DNA from: Girardia tigrina
Lineage: Eukaryota; Platyhelminthes; Tricladida; Dugesiidae
Assembly: GCA_001938485.1 (NCBI GenBank)
Contig: MQRK01219513.1
Location: 40,505 to 104,504, forward strand
Length of the DNA stretch: 64,000 nt
Direction of reading: 5' to 3'
This document shows, piece after piece, positions 46,939-50,597 of the stretch. Both the position numbers and the translations under genes were made by a program. Position 1 is the stretch's first letter; each line of letters starts with the position of its first letter. Under the pieces are notes generated by a model that ran no database searches, was not told the origin of the DNA, and worked only from the letters and a program-made list of their open reading frames with translations.

Positions 46939-47130
46939 TATATACCTTGCCGTGTTGTAATATATATTGGCATTATTCACTTGGGGAAACACAGATAAAC
47001 TTGATTTTGTTCGTGTAAAACCGTTACTGCTTCTCAAAGGAAACCTTACAGAACTGATTGATTTGTCTGTCACAGAACTTCTGCTTCGAGCACTTTCGAT
47101 AGGTCTTTGAATGGTTGAAACAGAGGCCAT
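7063..47130 (-). CDS. TEKT3: Tektin-3-like axonemal protein, nine coding exons over 40 kb
   Basis: Tektins form coiled-coil filaments inside the doublet microtubules of cilia and sperm flagella. Coding exons, in order on the minus strand: 46946-47130, 27311-27489, 21488-21573, 21299-21436, 21202-21256, 20989-21121, 19135-19357, 16100-16254, 7063-7297. All junctions are GT-AG and the phases match, except that exon 6 has two possible acceptors (21121 gives frame; 21132 does not). The sum is about 462 residues, usual for the family. Landmarks: FSPNDW in exon 2, RVQDISFW in 3, GIDQVQDDVEK in 4, IKKCQDKM in 5, NTSSGLAYYPG in 6, SWAKFTQDN in 7, DKEGPLK and RLNVELCND in 8 (family signature RPNVELCRD). 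TEKT3/5 class fits best from the SWAKFTQDN and IKKCQDKM regions; that is from memory of the family. Introns are 42, 51 and 80 nt as well as 19.5 kb. Confidence 0.9.
7298..9280. other. Tektin intron 8, no recognised insert
   Basis: AT-rich intron DNA. Frames at 8352-8564 and 8983-9165 have no recognisable protein and low-complexity composition. I see no RNA gene or transposon protein. Confidence 0.6.
9555..9985 (-). mobile_element. Penelope-like element, GIY-YIG end fragment
   Basis: Minus-strand translation gives NLVYQFKCHKC, then SDFRILISNFDCNYEMKI and TEALLYKFHKP, the GIY-YIG endonuclease end of a Penelope-like element. It stops about 9640, then the element's terminus follows with the hammerhead-like motif. 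It is broken and 5'-truncated, and sits inside repeat R1 copy A. Confidence 0.75.
9618..9643 (-). ncRNA. Hammerhead-ribozyme-like core in a Penelope terminus
   Basis: Minus strand: CUGAAGA, an extra U, a stem GUUAC/GUGGC with G-U pairs, then GAAA. It lies just after the GIY-YIG coding end, where Penelope-like elements are known to carry hammerhead motifs. Stems I and III were not resolved, so activity is unproven. Confidence 0.5.
10462..11640. other. Intron DNA, nothing recognised
   Basis: No protein, RNA or terminal repeat is recognised. The segment at 10460-10620 is a little richer in G and C and may be the remaining tail of repeat R1 copy A. Confidence 0.5.
11641..12090. repeat. A/T-only low-complexity block
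   Basis: About 450 bases almost entirely of A and T in short AAT/TAA permutations, such as AATTAATTAAATAAAAAGTA. No unit length is regular enough to call a satellite. It has no coding potential. Confidence 0.7.
12105..12300 (+). other. GC-richer unique stretch, unidentified
   Basis: Contains ACGTAAGGACGTGGTCAATC and AGACGCCCGGAAACTGACG, clearly different in base use from the A/T-only block before it. A TTTTTCAG precedes TCACACTATGATCAATATGC, so it could hold a small exon (frame SHYDQYAKLKRYMSG), but the frame closes soon. It could also be an RNA gene or an old insertion. I do not recognise it. Confidence 0.3.
13590..14470 (+). pseudogene. IS630-like DDE transposase, degraded
   Basis: Pieces in several frames read ILDEVGFS, then SLRTKNFSVCSTMNKHGIF (13988-14176), VIIMDNVPF, FLNPIKNLFAKWKQLV and ARNITREDCINFYRHM. 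These are the DDE_3 pattern of IS630/Tc1-mariner enzymes: DE(V/T)GF near the first catalytic Asp, MDNVPFH-like second Asp, and NPI(E)xLFxKWK for the third acid. In NPIKNLF the acidic residue has become Lys. Several stops and frame changes make it non-functional. Confidence 0.75.
14740..15415 (+). pseudogene. Second DDE transposase relic nested in the IS630-like element
   Basis: Near 15170-15400 the frame reads WRHQLASTVARFNS-type decay in one frame and a better match in pieces: ESCGAINSPPLLLDLTLMDLY, IKDKVLKHKPHSVEDMI and NLCSRVCIMHSARV. These match the invertebrate transposase pattern GPIxWPPRSPDLTPLDFFLWGYxKDxVY..P.sVEDL. The enzyme is distinct from the host element's own, so it is a separate insertion. 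It is heavily broken. Confidence 0.6.
16100..16254 (-). CDS. TEKT3: Tektin coding exon 8
   Basis: Encodes TVQDIFDCEKSINLIKKAI, DKEGPLKLTETRLEERTKR and LNVELCNDPAMR. It carries the tektin nonapeptide, changed to RLNVELCND (usual RPNVELCRD). The split Thr codon completes with exon 9 over an 8.8-kb intron. Confidence 0.92.
16255..17420. other. Tektin intron 7, nothing recognised
   Basis: Unique AT-rich intron DNA without a coding or RNA signal that I can support. Confidence 0.6.
17421..18160 (+). repeat. Tandem duplication of a ~370-bp unit
   Basis: Two head-to-tail copies, about 17421-17790 and 17791-18160, share TTCTTTATGCAGACA, GCCAACAAAGTT, TCATCGAGAATGAGTAAGTG and GGTTTCTAAATTCCATA. Each ends in a TA run, short in the first and 36 bases long in the second (18117-18152). 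It may be the start of a satellite or part of an unrecognised element. Confidence 0.75.
18177..18690 (+). mobile_element. Penelope-like element fragment with termini on both sides
   Basis: The plus strand from 18300 encodes broken pieces of a GIY-YIG domain (RSSNIAEHRKNCKCD, DNFKILCKHFDSYL). At 18177-18230 the minus strand shows a decayed terminal hairpin motif (AUGAAGA, then GAAAUAUAUUGC), and at 18665-18700 the plus strand has CCTGAAGAGAACGG and AAATATATTG. So a fragment is bracketed by termini in opposite orientations, a layout also seen at 46330-46840. Confidence 0.6.
19135..19357 (-). CDS. TEKT3: Tektin coding exon 7
   Basis: Encodes ISIPTSWAKFTQDNISRSQ, then NCANLMWSNFNNVNNALLSR and ANARNKLQAHLQR; acceptor TTTTTAG, donor GTACGT. 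This is the second conserved half of the rod and the most family-specific part. Confidence 0.92.
19770..19820. repeat. (TA)n microsatellite
   Basis: About 25 TA units. Similar TA runs are at 3165-3200, 18117-18152, 24078-24114, 36008-36045, 36896-36934 and 49810-49923 (the last with an N gap inside). Several TA runs mark transposon insertion points here. Confidence 0.9.
19992..20699 (-). mobile_element. hAT element, internally deleted
   Basis: The left end TAGGGTGACCAGAT and the reverse complement of the right end, TTGGGTAACCAAAT, form the inverted repeat, with CCGG just inside. Flanking octamers GTTAACAA (19984-19991) and GTTAATAA (20700-20707) agree at seven of eight positions, a clear hAT target duplication. 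Inside, the minus strand still encodes the C-terminal dimerisation region of the transposase. At 708 bp most of the gene is gone. Confidence 0.88.
20165..20345 (-). pseudogene. hAT transposase C-terminal (hATC) fragment
   Basis: Minus-strand translation reads NSFIERIFSIMNGRCTDDRD, RMKVELIKAELGIKANFEMS and RKEFHQYLTEEVQKIF. This follows the hATC pattern NxxxERxFSxMxxxxTDxRxRM...ELxxKxNF..S. Only this end of the enzyme remains. It shares its element's terminal repeats and cannot be autonomous. Confidence 0.8.
20989..21121 (-). CDS. TEKT3: Tektin coding exon 6
   Basis: Encodes AAQNECEKDLKDK, LDDKMYHLKNTSSG and LAYYPGIELFDN before GTAAGA. With the acceptor at 21122-21123 the frame from exon 5 is kept but about nine residues of the usual linker before RAAQ are lost. 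The alternative acceptor at 21133 would keep MNRAAQ but shifts the frame. Confidence 0.8.
21202..21256 (-). CDS. TEKT3: Tektin coding exon 5
   Basis: 18 codons plus one base: EVESIKKCQDKMNKFLQR. It continues the tektin KEVxxIKxCQDxM motif across the 42-nt intron. Donor GTGAAA. The join to exon 6 is the one uncertain splice. Confidence 0.8.
21299..21436 (-). CDS. TEKT3: Tektin coding exon 4
   Basis: Exactly 46 codons, from EHLRVLKDYLEHTQ to DDVEKCLIK. The CLVERESRQGIDQVQDDVEK stretch matches the tektin consensus CLxxRxxRxGIDLVxDxVE. The next intron is 42 nt (21257-21298), bounded by GTAATA and TTAG. Confidence 0.92.
21488..21573 (-). CDS. TEKT3: Tektin coding exon 3
   Basis: Encodes ERVQDISFWRQELDQEIR and on to the ENLR end; acceptor AATTTAG, donor GTATAA. 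The RLNERVQDISFW join with exon 2 is a hallmark of tektins. The following intron is only 51 nt. Confidence 0.9.
21574..25925. other. Tektin intron 2, left part
   Basis: AT-rich intron DNA. It holds repeat R1 copy C on the minus strand (23880-23985, with CATCTGGGTGGGAG) and a TA run (24078-24114). Between 22590 and 22980 there is a GC-richer piece (AGAGAGGGGCTGGGTCCC) that could be an old DNA transposon, but I found no matching inverted end. Frames at 23316 and 25629 are not recognisable. Confidence 0.5.
25960..27060 (+). mobile_element. mariner element split by an R2-like LINE fragment
   Basis: The 5' half (25975-26287) reads LLDEDDAQTKQQLVDSLDVT, QQTISNRLHDMAKIQKEG, RWVSYELTE and RIITGDEKYIYFDNPKR: the mariner HTH region and the first catalytic Asp block (TGDEK). 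The 3' half resumes at 26880 with HLFxSMAHELAEQKFTKHEE and WIESKQPKFFFDGIHKL, the mariner C-terminus. About 590 bases of unrelated LINE sequence lie between. Stops occur in both halves. Clear terminal repeats were not found, so the bounds are approximate. Confidence 0.85.
26288..26879 (+). mobile_element. R2-like LINE reverse transcriptase fragment nested in mariner
   Basis: Reads LLPKPGKQGQYREVSSWRPI, ALLECA, DGCAENNFLIRAIQD, then MLDCADAFGSVLVKIILKLL and CDLIRQLYKDCSSAYKCDN. This is the start of a type-1 (R2/NeSL-like) LINE polymerase: SWRPIALL fingers motif, then the palm motif A, here LDCADAFGS. Several stops interrupt it. No other LINE parts are present, so the piece is truncated at both ends, and replaces the middle of the mariner transposase. 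Confidence 0.75.
27311..27489 (-). CDS. TEKT3: Tektin coding exon 2
   Basis: Opens after TTTTAG and closes before GTAAGATT. It encodes NQLYSRFSPNDW, SEAERAKATRLKSD and RQAEATKRL, the conserved start of the tektin rod. 179 nt: one base, 59 codons, one base, in phase with exons 1 and 3. Confidence 0.88.
27490..30387. other. Start of tektin intron 1; two unrecognised frames
   Basis: A plus-strand frame at 27804-28145 (MQRTFSCHFLCCMKSF...) and a minus-strand frame at 28386-28676 (MAPIILSRHGQTAALEKKGR...) are longer than most chance frames here, at 113 and 96 residues, and the second has near-normal amino-acid use. Neither resembles a family I know and no splice context supports them. The rest, 28680-30387, is AT-rich with nothing recognised. 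Confidence 0.35.
30405..30522 (-). repeat. 15-bp minisatellite at the left MULE end
   Basis: Seven and a half units of CACTTAACCGCATCA with single-base variants. The right end holds two units in the opposite orientation (34485-34515). Because 15 is a multiple of three, one minus-strand frame reads as repeated VKCDA units; this is a consequence of the repeat, not evidence of a protein. Tandem repeats within the terminal inverted repeats are known for some MULEs. Confidence 0.85.
30733..31188 (+). pseudogene. MULE transposase fragment
   Basis: 151 codons without a stop. After a private start, the frame reads YFDFEQLEINTFSNSFPN, VTGCYFHLYQSVLRKVNELG, LKGLYETNDQIREYVRCLPA, LVFVPLNDIEEAFDILAESL and DELTTFFEHTYIRGRR. 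This is the MULE pattern DFExxA..FP...V.GCxFHxxQ..(W/L)RK....L...Y.......R....LPALxFVP...V...F..L, then YFExTYIxG. The upstream DDE part and the downstream zinc-knuckle part are missing, so about one third of the enzyme remains. It lies head to head with the captured fragments, and ends abruptly at 31188. Confidence 0.8.
31230..31413 (-). pseudogene. NDUFS4: NDUFS4 (complex I 18-kDa subunit) gene fragment captured by the MULE
   Basis: NDUFS4 is an accessory subunit of mitochondrial NADH dehydrogenase. The frame reads LKGVPDEQTHARNARILMPA and KNTMHSGT, closely like the conserved [27 protein letters not shown] of animal NDUFS4. The next stretch, RFETSEIINLNPL, is a poorer match to FDTRERWENPLMG, then similarity ends near 31230. 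No mitochondrial leader and no C-terminus are present, so only about a third of the protein is here. It continues without a break from the MOCS3 piece upstream, in the same orientation. It is a fragment, not a gene. Confidence 0.72.
31444..32238 (-). pseudogene. MOCS3: MOCS3/UBA4 (E1-like sulfurtransferase) fragment captured by the MULE
   Basis: MOCS3 adenylates and thiolates the small ubiquitin-like partners MOCS2A and URM1, for molybdopterin synthesis and tRNA thiolation. The frame from 32238 reads NRYGRQIILPSFGVQGQQLL, VLIIGCGGLGCPSGVYLAAA (the ATP-binding GxGGLG), DESNLHRQ, DVVLDCTDNVVTRYLIND and PPPANTVTNCSDGGVFG. A few dozen extra bases then shift the frame, after which GIGTQKTT and, past a likely 38-nt intron (31553-31590, GTATGT to GCGAG), DMLEMGIGDINRKSPSSGKP continue the family pattern. 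The C-terminal rhodanese domain with its active Cys is absent. About half the usual 450 residues remain. Confidence 0.82.
32480..33270 (-). pseudogene. Unidentified coding-like block inside the MULE
   Basis: Minus-strand frames have balanced amino-acid use and run long for this AT content: KFSNSSSSSAMVESSTHYSR and SFLATRLLKSGIASLIHISP (32893-33135), PPVPLKFKNLEHSKLNTQDK onward to NKENVEAESLKFDSQAISKK (about 32628-32900), and MRSFTESDKITKEELENIHT (ending near 32510). They are in different frames and could be exons or a shifted remnant of one Ser/Lys-rich protein. I cannot name it. Its position beside two identified host-gene pieces makes a third captured fragment likely. The stretch 33300-34480 is AT-rich with a partial 75-bp duplication near its end. 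Confidence 0.4.
34533..35480 (-). mobile_element. Tc1/mariner element, degraded, interrupted at its 3' side by the MULE
   Basis: Minus-strand pieces read LRTLLCADHFDGEITEKLGC, SQISRAVKKLGGKNLLMIER, TNPMRQNHFKRC, FNDMKSCLPW and IFDEEKTFSVESSWNHCNNR, then FLSKQCTMSYG and GVWGKSIEAAMHA. The order (HTH, ERPxL linker, F(S)DEKTF first Asp block) fits a Tc1/mariner transposase. Stops and frame changes are many. The end of the frame lies about 10 bases from the MULE target duplication, so the MULE seems to have landed in this element's 3' region, whose remainder would be just left of 30388. Confidence 0.7.
36046..36895 (-). mobile_element. Helitron, copy 1 (most of the interior is an N gap)
   Basis: Read on the minus strand, the element begins TCTATATTATAAAAGCCCAA and ends with a GC hairpin (GGCCGCGAAGCGGGCC) eight bases before CTAG. 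It is inserted between A and T with no duplication. All four traits are Helitron hallmarks. Just inside the 3' end lies an inverted copy of the 5' end (AAAAGCCCAAGTCACTCAC). It is very GC-rich at the end compared with the host DNA. Bases 36127-36802 are unknown, so coding content cannot be judged. Confidence 0.85.
36936..38065. other. Intron DNA, nothing recognised
   Basis: AT-rich sequence with no identified protein, RNA or terminal repeat. Confidence 0.6.
38070..39760 (+). mobile_element. gag-bearing LTR-type retroelement fossil (leader plus gag region)
   Basis: The leader (38070-38826) recurs at 59490-60866. It is followed by a gag-like coding region with an N-terminal helical part and, near its end, Cys/His zinc knuckles of the CxxCxxxxHxxxxC type, as in LTR retrotransposon gag proteins. 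No polymerase of this family follows; a Penelope-like element begins at the end of the gag region instead. It is a broken, incomplete old copy. Family beyond LTR-type cannot be fixed from gag alone. Confidence 0.65.
39757..41100 (+). mobile_element. Penelope-like element: reverse transcriptase end and GIY-YIG endonuclease
   Basis: From 39757 the coding region shows the late RT motifs of Penelope-like elements (MGSPMAPTLASIFLSNIE, YKRYVDDIFLVF, LPFLDLLMERK), then a linker and the GIY-YIG endonuclease (YIGETSRHLCKRIKEHGRL, SNIAGHMKGC, ALLIKSLNPSINVQTG) to about 40939. The 3' terminus carries a hammerhead-like motif at 41015-41041 and ends near 41100. The element lacks the N-terminal RT half, so it is 5'-truncated, as is common. 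It is the best-preserved Penelope-like copy in the window, though not intact. Confidence 0.88.
41015..41041 (+). ncRNA. Hammerhead-ribozyme-like core at the Penelope 3' terminus
   Basis: CUGAAGA, one extra U, a six-pair stem (GGUGGA with UCCACC) closed by AAA, then GAAA. It lies about 75 bases after the GIY-YIG stop. The following UAUUG and CAAUA could form a short stem III. Hammerhead motifs in Penelope-like termini are established; cleavage here is untested. Confidence 0.55.
41102..42590. other. Intron DNA, nothing recognised
   Basis: No gene or element is supported. The frame 41314-41502 (minus) has better than average composition but no known match. Confidence 0.5.
42820..42960 (+). repeat. 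Inverted-repeat partner A with coding-like conservation
   Basis: The plus strand reads YTNTSKNLVEKTYLSYKRKR and SVEYKNEKIEVL. The reverse complement of 44560-44700 reads YTNTSKNLIEKTYLSYKRKK and SVEYKDEKIEVL. Flanking bases (AAACACGACATTTAAATA at 42615-42635 and its complement near 44700) also match. The changes are mostly conservative or silent-like, which hints that this was protein coding. The family is not recognised. Confidence 0.6.
43567..43786. mobile_element. piggyBac-like MITE, 220 bp
   Basis: Flanked by TTAA on both sides (43563-43566 and 43787-43790), the piggyBac target. The inverted ends are CCCTTTCCTGACT at left and CCCTTTCCTGGCT (reverse complement) at right: 12 of 13 match. 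The interior is non-coding AT-rich DNA. Confidence 0.85.
44034..44075. repeat. Possible MULE-type terminus
   Basis: GGTGACTAAATGTCCGG and CAATTAAATGTCACGG form a degenerate pair of 15-16 bp units. The reverse complement (GACATTTAATTGCCG, GACATTTAGTCACC) resembles the 15-bp units at the MULE ends. It is oriented like a right end, so it does not obviously belong to the transposase relic to its right. Confidence 0.35.
44216..44512 (+). CDS. Unrecognised coding-like frame, 98 codons
   Basis: ATG at 44216 to TAA at 44512 (MDGGSEKGSLNRNFNPPSHY, ... YYQKLPYVCSRREWDKK, KWRNITIDEINTFEFDIEHS). Composition is balanced and the DNA is richer in G and C than its surroundings, so it is unlikely to be a chance frame. 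No family is recognised. It lies between a possible MULE end and a MULE transposase relic and may be another captured host-gene piece. It has no visible splice partners. Confidence 0.35.
   Translation: MDGGSEKGSLNRNFNPPSHYSYELYYQKLPYVCSRREWDKKLVHEIYLQVFLLEHKNIQRMLKLHPTVCNVVCKWRNITIDEINTFEFDIEHSEILSS
44560..44700 (-). repeat. Inverted-repeat partner B with coding-like conservation
   Basis: Minus-strand copy of the segment at 42820-42960 (KTYLSYKRKKRSVEYKDEKI). The pair encloses 1.6 kb that includes the piggyBac-like MITE and the 44216 frame. It is either a duplicated exon or an arm of an unrecognised element. Confidence 0.6.
44979..45435 (+). pseudogene. Second MULE transposase relic
   Basis: The plus strand reads GCFFHFTQCVYRSIQTEVLK, ETQTDFALKMRMITDLAFC, then after several stops RYASLRDGLAKLNNSADGRH, RSFLEGVDTYRLTIWKFMNC and LKSEQLSNRMKIEQYI. 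This follows the MULE order GCxFHxxQ...LAFxP, then (T/L)NNxxEGxHxxF...HPxIWxFIxxLKxEQ. It is more decayed than the one at 30733 and from a different copy. Its element ends were not found. Confidence 0.7.
45436..46325. other. Intron DNA, nothing firm
   Basis: GC is a little higher at 45640-45900 and 46010-46200 than in typical intron DNA here. A 67-codon frame at 46013-46216 is not recognisable. This might be the 3' part of the MULE copy. Confidence 0.4.
46394..46419 (-). ncRNA. Hammerhead-like core, left arm
   Basis: Minus strand: CUGAGGA, extra U, GAUC-AAUAAG-GAUC stem-loop, GAAA, CAUGU. Keeps all fixed positions of the CUGANGA and GAAA boxes. Confidence 0.5.
46750..46775 (+). ncRNA. Hammerhead-like core, right arm
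   Basis: Plus strand: CUGAUGA, extra U, GAUC-GAUGAG-GAUC stem-loop, GAAA, CAUGU. The loop differs from the left arm while the stem is kept. Confidence 0.5.
46886..46937. repeat. (TTA)n microsatellite
   Basis: About 17 ATT/TTA units directly beside the donor site of tektin exon 1. Confidence 0.9.
46946..47130 (-). CDS. TEKT3: Tektin coding exon 1
   Basis: Starts at the ATG at 47130 (MASVSTIQRP...) and ends in NNANIYYNTA plus two bases before GTATAT. The split codon completes to Arg with exon 2, which supports the 19.5-kb join. The Ser/Arg-rich N-terminus is typical of tektin heads. A GTAAGT donor near 47218 (minus strand, after ATTGTCAG) followed by acceptor-like CAG/AAG sites suggests a 5'-UTR intron just upstream. 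Confidence 0.8.
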
Positions 47131-48060
47131 TGTTTACTACAATGAATACTTAAAAAAAATTTAAATTTTATAAATCTGAGGTTGGATTACACTATATTAT
47201 TTATATTAACAACTTACCTGACAATAAATAATTAATTTTTTGTTTTAAATGCGCGCTATTATACGTTGTCGTTAAGGTTACTATTCTGATAGAATTTGTT
47301 TAATGTTCGGGACAGCATTTAAGTCTAGTTGAGCAAGACACACAGTATTTTTTGTTTCAAACGCTGTTTAAGTTTTATATCACTAGTTTAAAATATTTAT
47401 AATTATTGTTTTATCAATTTGACTTGCAAATTTAAACAAACATTTATATATTTTATTTAATTAAAAAGATATAGTATAAACTACTGACAAACTACATAAA
47501 CTACTGATAGAGATCAATTTAAATACAACTTGTTGATCAATGCAATGGAGATCAATTACTGATCGATTGTATTGTACATAAACACCAGAAAATTATGTAA
47601 TAAATATGATCTATGTATCAGTTACTTTAATAATAACGTTGTTTTTCAATAAAATTGCCACCGGGTTTTTATTTACGATCAATTTGAAAATAAAATACAC
47701 AAATTAGAAAGAAAGAAACTTTTGAAGAAAAATGTGAGCAGATTTAATAGTTTTTTTTCAAATAGTTAAACAAATAAAACAAATTCATTAAATGTGAGTA
47801 AAAGTTACAAAATTGTAATCAATACAGACAAAACATTTAAAATTAATAATGCAATTAAACTGACATTATTTTTGGTTAAAATTACTTGTTTTAAAATTTT
47901 CAGTAAAAAAATGTAATCTTGAATAAATCAAATACAAATAATTACATTAATTATAGTTATTTGTATGTAGATATGATAAAACATTTTGTTTTAAAATTAT
48001 TTAAAATTTATTAAAAAATATATTGTTATAAATATATTAAATAATATTTACTGATAAATT
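47131..48060. other. Upstream region of the tektin gene
   Basis: Holds the probable 5'-UTR exon and promoter of tektin (minus strand). A GTAAGT donor lies at about 47213-47218, and a GC-richer patch (GACAACGTATAATAGCGCGC on the minus strand) lies 20-60 bases upstream of it. The rest is AT-rich with nothing recognised. Confidence 0.4.
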
Positions 48061-48240
48061 GGCAATTGTTTTTTTTAAATTAAGACGCCATTTTAAAATA
48101 TATTTTTTTATTAAAGCAATATATTTCGACGGAATATCCGTCAGCATCAGGTGATACTGATTCTAGCTGTTAAGCTTATGGTGATTGCATAATCAATTGT
48201 GTATTAACTGTTTCACGCAAAAACTTCCATGGCGAAGAAG
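48060..48240 (-). mobile_element. Penelope-like terminus, isolated
   Basis: On the minus strand GAAATATATTGCTTTAATAA followed by AAATGGCGTCTTAATT parallels the 3' end of the 39757-41100 element (GAAATATATTGCGACAATAA, TAATGGTGTTCTTAAT). No coding part is attached. Confidence 0.6.
48124..48150 (-). ncRNA. Hammerhead-like motif, one core change
   Basis: CUGAUGC (last A of the box changed to C), extra U, GACGGA-UAU-UCCGUC perfect stem, GAAA, UAUAUUGC. The core change would probably abolish cleavage. Confidence 0.45.
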
Positions 48241-48437
48241 ACTTTTTGATTATATATTTTTTTCAAAAATTTAAAAACATCATAAATACAATTTCATTTC
48301 AAAATGTTTAAGCTACTAATAAGAGTTCACTAGTATTAGATCTCTTAGCGTTTCTATTCTGTGTTTTGTTAATAATGTTTTGTCGAAATCTCACTTATCG
48401 ACTATGAATACTAATGTTCCAGATTAATAATTATATA

Positions 48438-49809
48438 TCCTGCCCTACTAAAAGTCTTCGATCAGTAGCTTTTTCATACTTTTAACTGGTCGCAATGAAT
48501 TCTATAACATTTAAACCCAAATAAAATGCAGAAGACAGGTGAGGCAATGGAAAAATTAGTATTTAATACAGTTTCCTTTAGCTCTTATCACTGATCTTAC
48601 CCTGTTTGGCATAGGATCGACCAATTTTTTCAGGAGCAGAGGAGGAATATTTGCCCATTTTTTTCTGCAGCTGAAGTTCCAATTCAGTGGCATTCCGTGG
48701 AAGCACCTGCCTTTTACAAACGAGTTGGTCTACCTCATCCCAAAGCAATTCGATTGGGTTCAAATCCGGGATTTTTGGCATCCATTCCAGTACGTTTATG
48801 CCACTTGTTTCGAAGAAACTCTTAATGAGGTGCGACGTATAGATTGGTGCCATATCGTGTTGGAAGAGCATATTGGCAATTTCTGGGAGGAATGGAAGCA
48901 GTTCATGTTCAACGATTGCTTGGTACTCCATGGAATTCATGTTGTTAGTACACTTGATCAATGGGCCAGTACCATTGACTGTGAAGTAACTCCAAAACAT
49001 TATGGAGCCGCCACCGTACTTGACTGTTGGAAGAACACAATCAGGATGAAATAGTTCATCACTGCGCCGTAATGCGAATTGTCGTCCATCGGAATGGAAG
49101 AGCGTAAAACGGGACTCATTGCTCCATATAATTTTCTGCCAATCAGCAGGAGTTCAGATACGTCTGACATTACACCAACGAAGACGCCGCATGCGAATGG
49201 CTTCTGAAATAAATGGTTTTCATGCACATACTCTCCCGTAGAAACTCAAAGAAGGCAGATTTCTGCGAACTGTACACATGCTTGTTTGTGTGTGGTCTGC
49301 GTTGTACTCAGCACTAATCTGTGCCAAGGGCATGCCCCGGTTCTGCTTCACAAGACGAACAAGCTATCGTTGGTCACGATTGCCCAAACATTTTGGTCGG
49401 CCAGATCGCTCCTTATTCACATCACTGTACGTGCTGCGATACTTTGGGGTGACCAGAGATTTTGGGTGACCAGTTAGCTGCGCAATTTCACTCTGAGATT
49501 TGTTGCACAGATAACAGCCATAGATGACGCCCTTCTCAAAGTCCTTAAGATCCTTTCGTAATGCCATGCTCAGCAATATAGTGAATAATAGTGAAAAAGA
49601 AAAACTCTTCATGCAATATAACTTCTAAGAAATCTATTTATAGACAACCAATAGGAAGGCCAGCCACAGTATAAACTTTATCATTTCAGTATACTGATAG
49701 TATAACAGCCTTATAATTCTTTCATTTTAGATGACTTTCTCAATAAACTCATAATACAACAGAAAAGAGTCAAATATGCTTCTGACCGAAGACTTTTGGT
49801 AGGGCAGGG
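48438..49809 (-). mobile_element. Tc1 transposon with both ends, 1.37 kb
   Basis: Inverted ends CCTGCCCTACTAAAAGTCTT (left) and CCTGCCCTACCAAAAGTCTT (right, reverse complement) continue as TCGATCAGTAGC and TCGGTCAGAAGC, with TA on each side in TA-rich DNA. Length is near the usual 1.3-1.6 kb. The transposase lies between on the minus strand. It is the most complete DNA transposon here, though its gene is broken. Confidence 0.9.
48578..49572 (-). pseudogene. Tc1 transposase, broken
   Basis: From 49564 the frame reads MALRKDLKDFEKGVIYGCYL and KSQSEIAQLTGHPKSLV (HTH), then in another frame RMRRLRWCNVR, WQKIIWSNESRFTLFHSDGR, and from 49000 MFWSYFTVNGTGPL, NMLFQHDMAPIYTSHLIKSF, EWMPKIPDLNPIELLWDEVD. 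The Tc1 DDE acids can be placed: SNESRF (usual SDESRF, so the first Asp is Asn), QHDMAP for the second, and PIELLWDE for the third Glu. A stop and frame changes interrupt the middle. Confidence 0.85.
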
Positions 49810-49873
49810 TATATATATATATANNNNNNNNNNNNNNNNNNNNNNNNNNNNNNNNNNNNNNNNNNNNNNNNNN

Positions 49874-49923
<50 letters not shown>
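49810..49923. repeat. (TA)n microsatellite with an N gap (49824-49873)
   Basis: Pure TA on both sides of a 50-base N run at the right flank of the Tc1 element. From 49924 to 50180 the DNA is AT-rich and featureless. Confidence 0.9.
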
Positions 49924-49927
<4 letters not shown>

Positions 49928-50182
49928 TATTAATATTAATATTTAAAAGTATAAAAAATACTACAAAATAAATATATATATATATAGATATTTATAAAGT
50001 TTTTATAATTTTTTACAAAAAAAATTGTTACTGGAAAATTCCAGAAAATTATGATTGTTGTTTAAATATGGTATGTTACGTGGGAACAGTAAATTTTACA
50101 AAATTGTAAATAAAGAAAATAAACTTTTAATTTCGAATTTCCCTTTATTAATATTCTGGTTTATTGAATTTTCTGTCAAACA

Positions 50183-50597
50183 ATGGAGCTGAGTTTAAAT
50201 TTCCAAAACGCGATTTATTCTCTTGAATCGATGTCCAATTTGAAAACGGAAAATTGGATGTTCGTTAAGACTCCGTATTTTGAGTCGAAATGTGTTACGA
50301 TTTATTTGATCTTTGAGCTCATCGTACCGAAATTAATGACCAATCGATCAGCGTTTAATTTAAAATTTGTTATAATATCGTACAAGCTCGTCATTTGGTC
50401 GGTGTATATGTTGCAGTGACAATCGCGACTCAATAATGTTAGCCTGGGCTGTTTACATTTTCTATATCTCAAAATTGGTGAAACTACTCGACCTAGTCTT
50501 CTTTATTCTTCCAAAGAAAAACAACTAAATAACATTTCTTCATGTCCACCACCACGCAATAATGTCACTTCTATGGTGGCTTACTTTAAAATTTGTT
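50183..50597 (+). pseudogene. ELOVL (very-long-chain fatty acid elongase) gene fragment
   Basis: ELOVL enzymes condense malonyl-CoA with fatty acyl-CoA in the ER membrane. The first frame (50183-50419) reads KTENWMFVKTPYFES, FELIVPKLMTNRSAFNLKFV and YKLVIWSVYMLQ, matching the ELOVL N-terminus (GPKxMxNRKPFxL). A second frame reads MLAWAVYIFYISKLVKLLDL, VFFILPKKNN, a stop, then ITFLHVHHHAIMSLLWWLTL, matching the SKxxELLDTVFFVLRKKN and catalytic HxxHH box. About 20-25 residues are missing between them (the usual ..GW..GY..RCQPVD.. part), and a TAA replaces the usual Gln codon before I/VTFLH. The fragment then joins, in frame, a piece of succinyl-CoA ligase. It is a dead piece. Confidence 0.82.

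Noticed and set aside
49278-49477. Plus-strand frames over the Tc1 copy
   Set aside because: The homology is on the minus strand; these are shadows.
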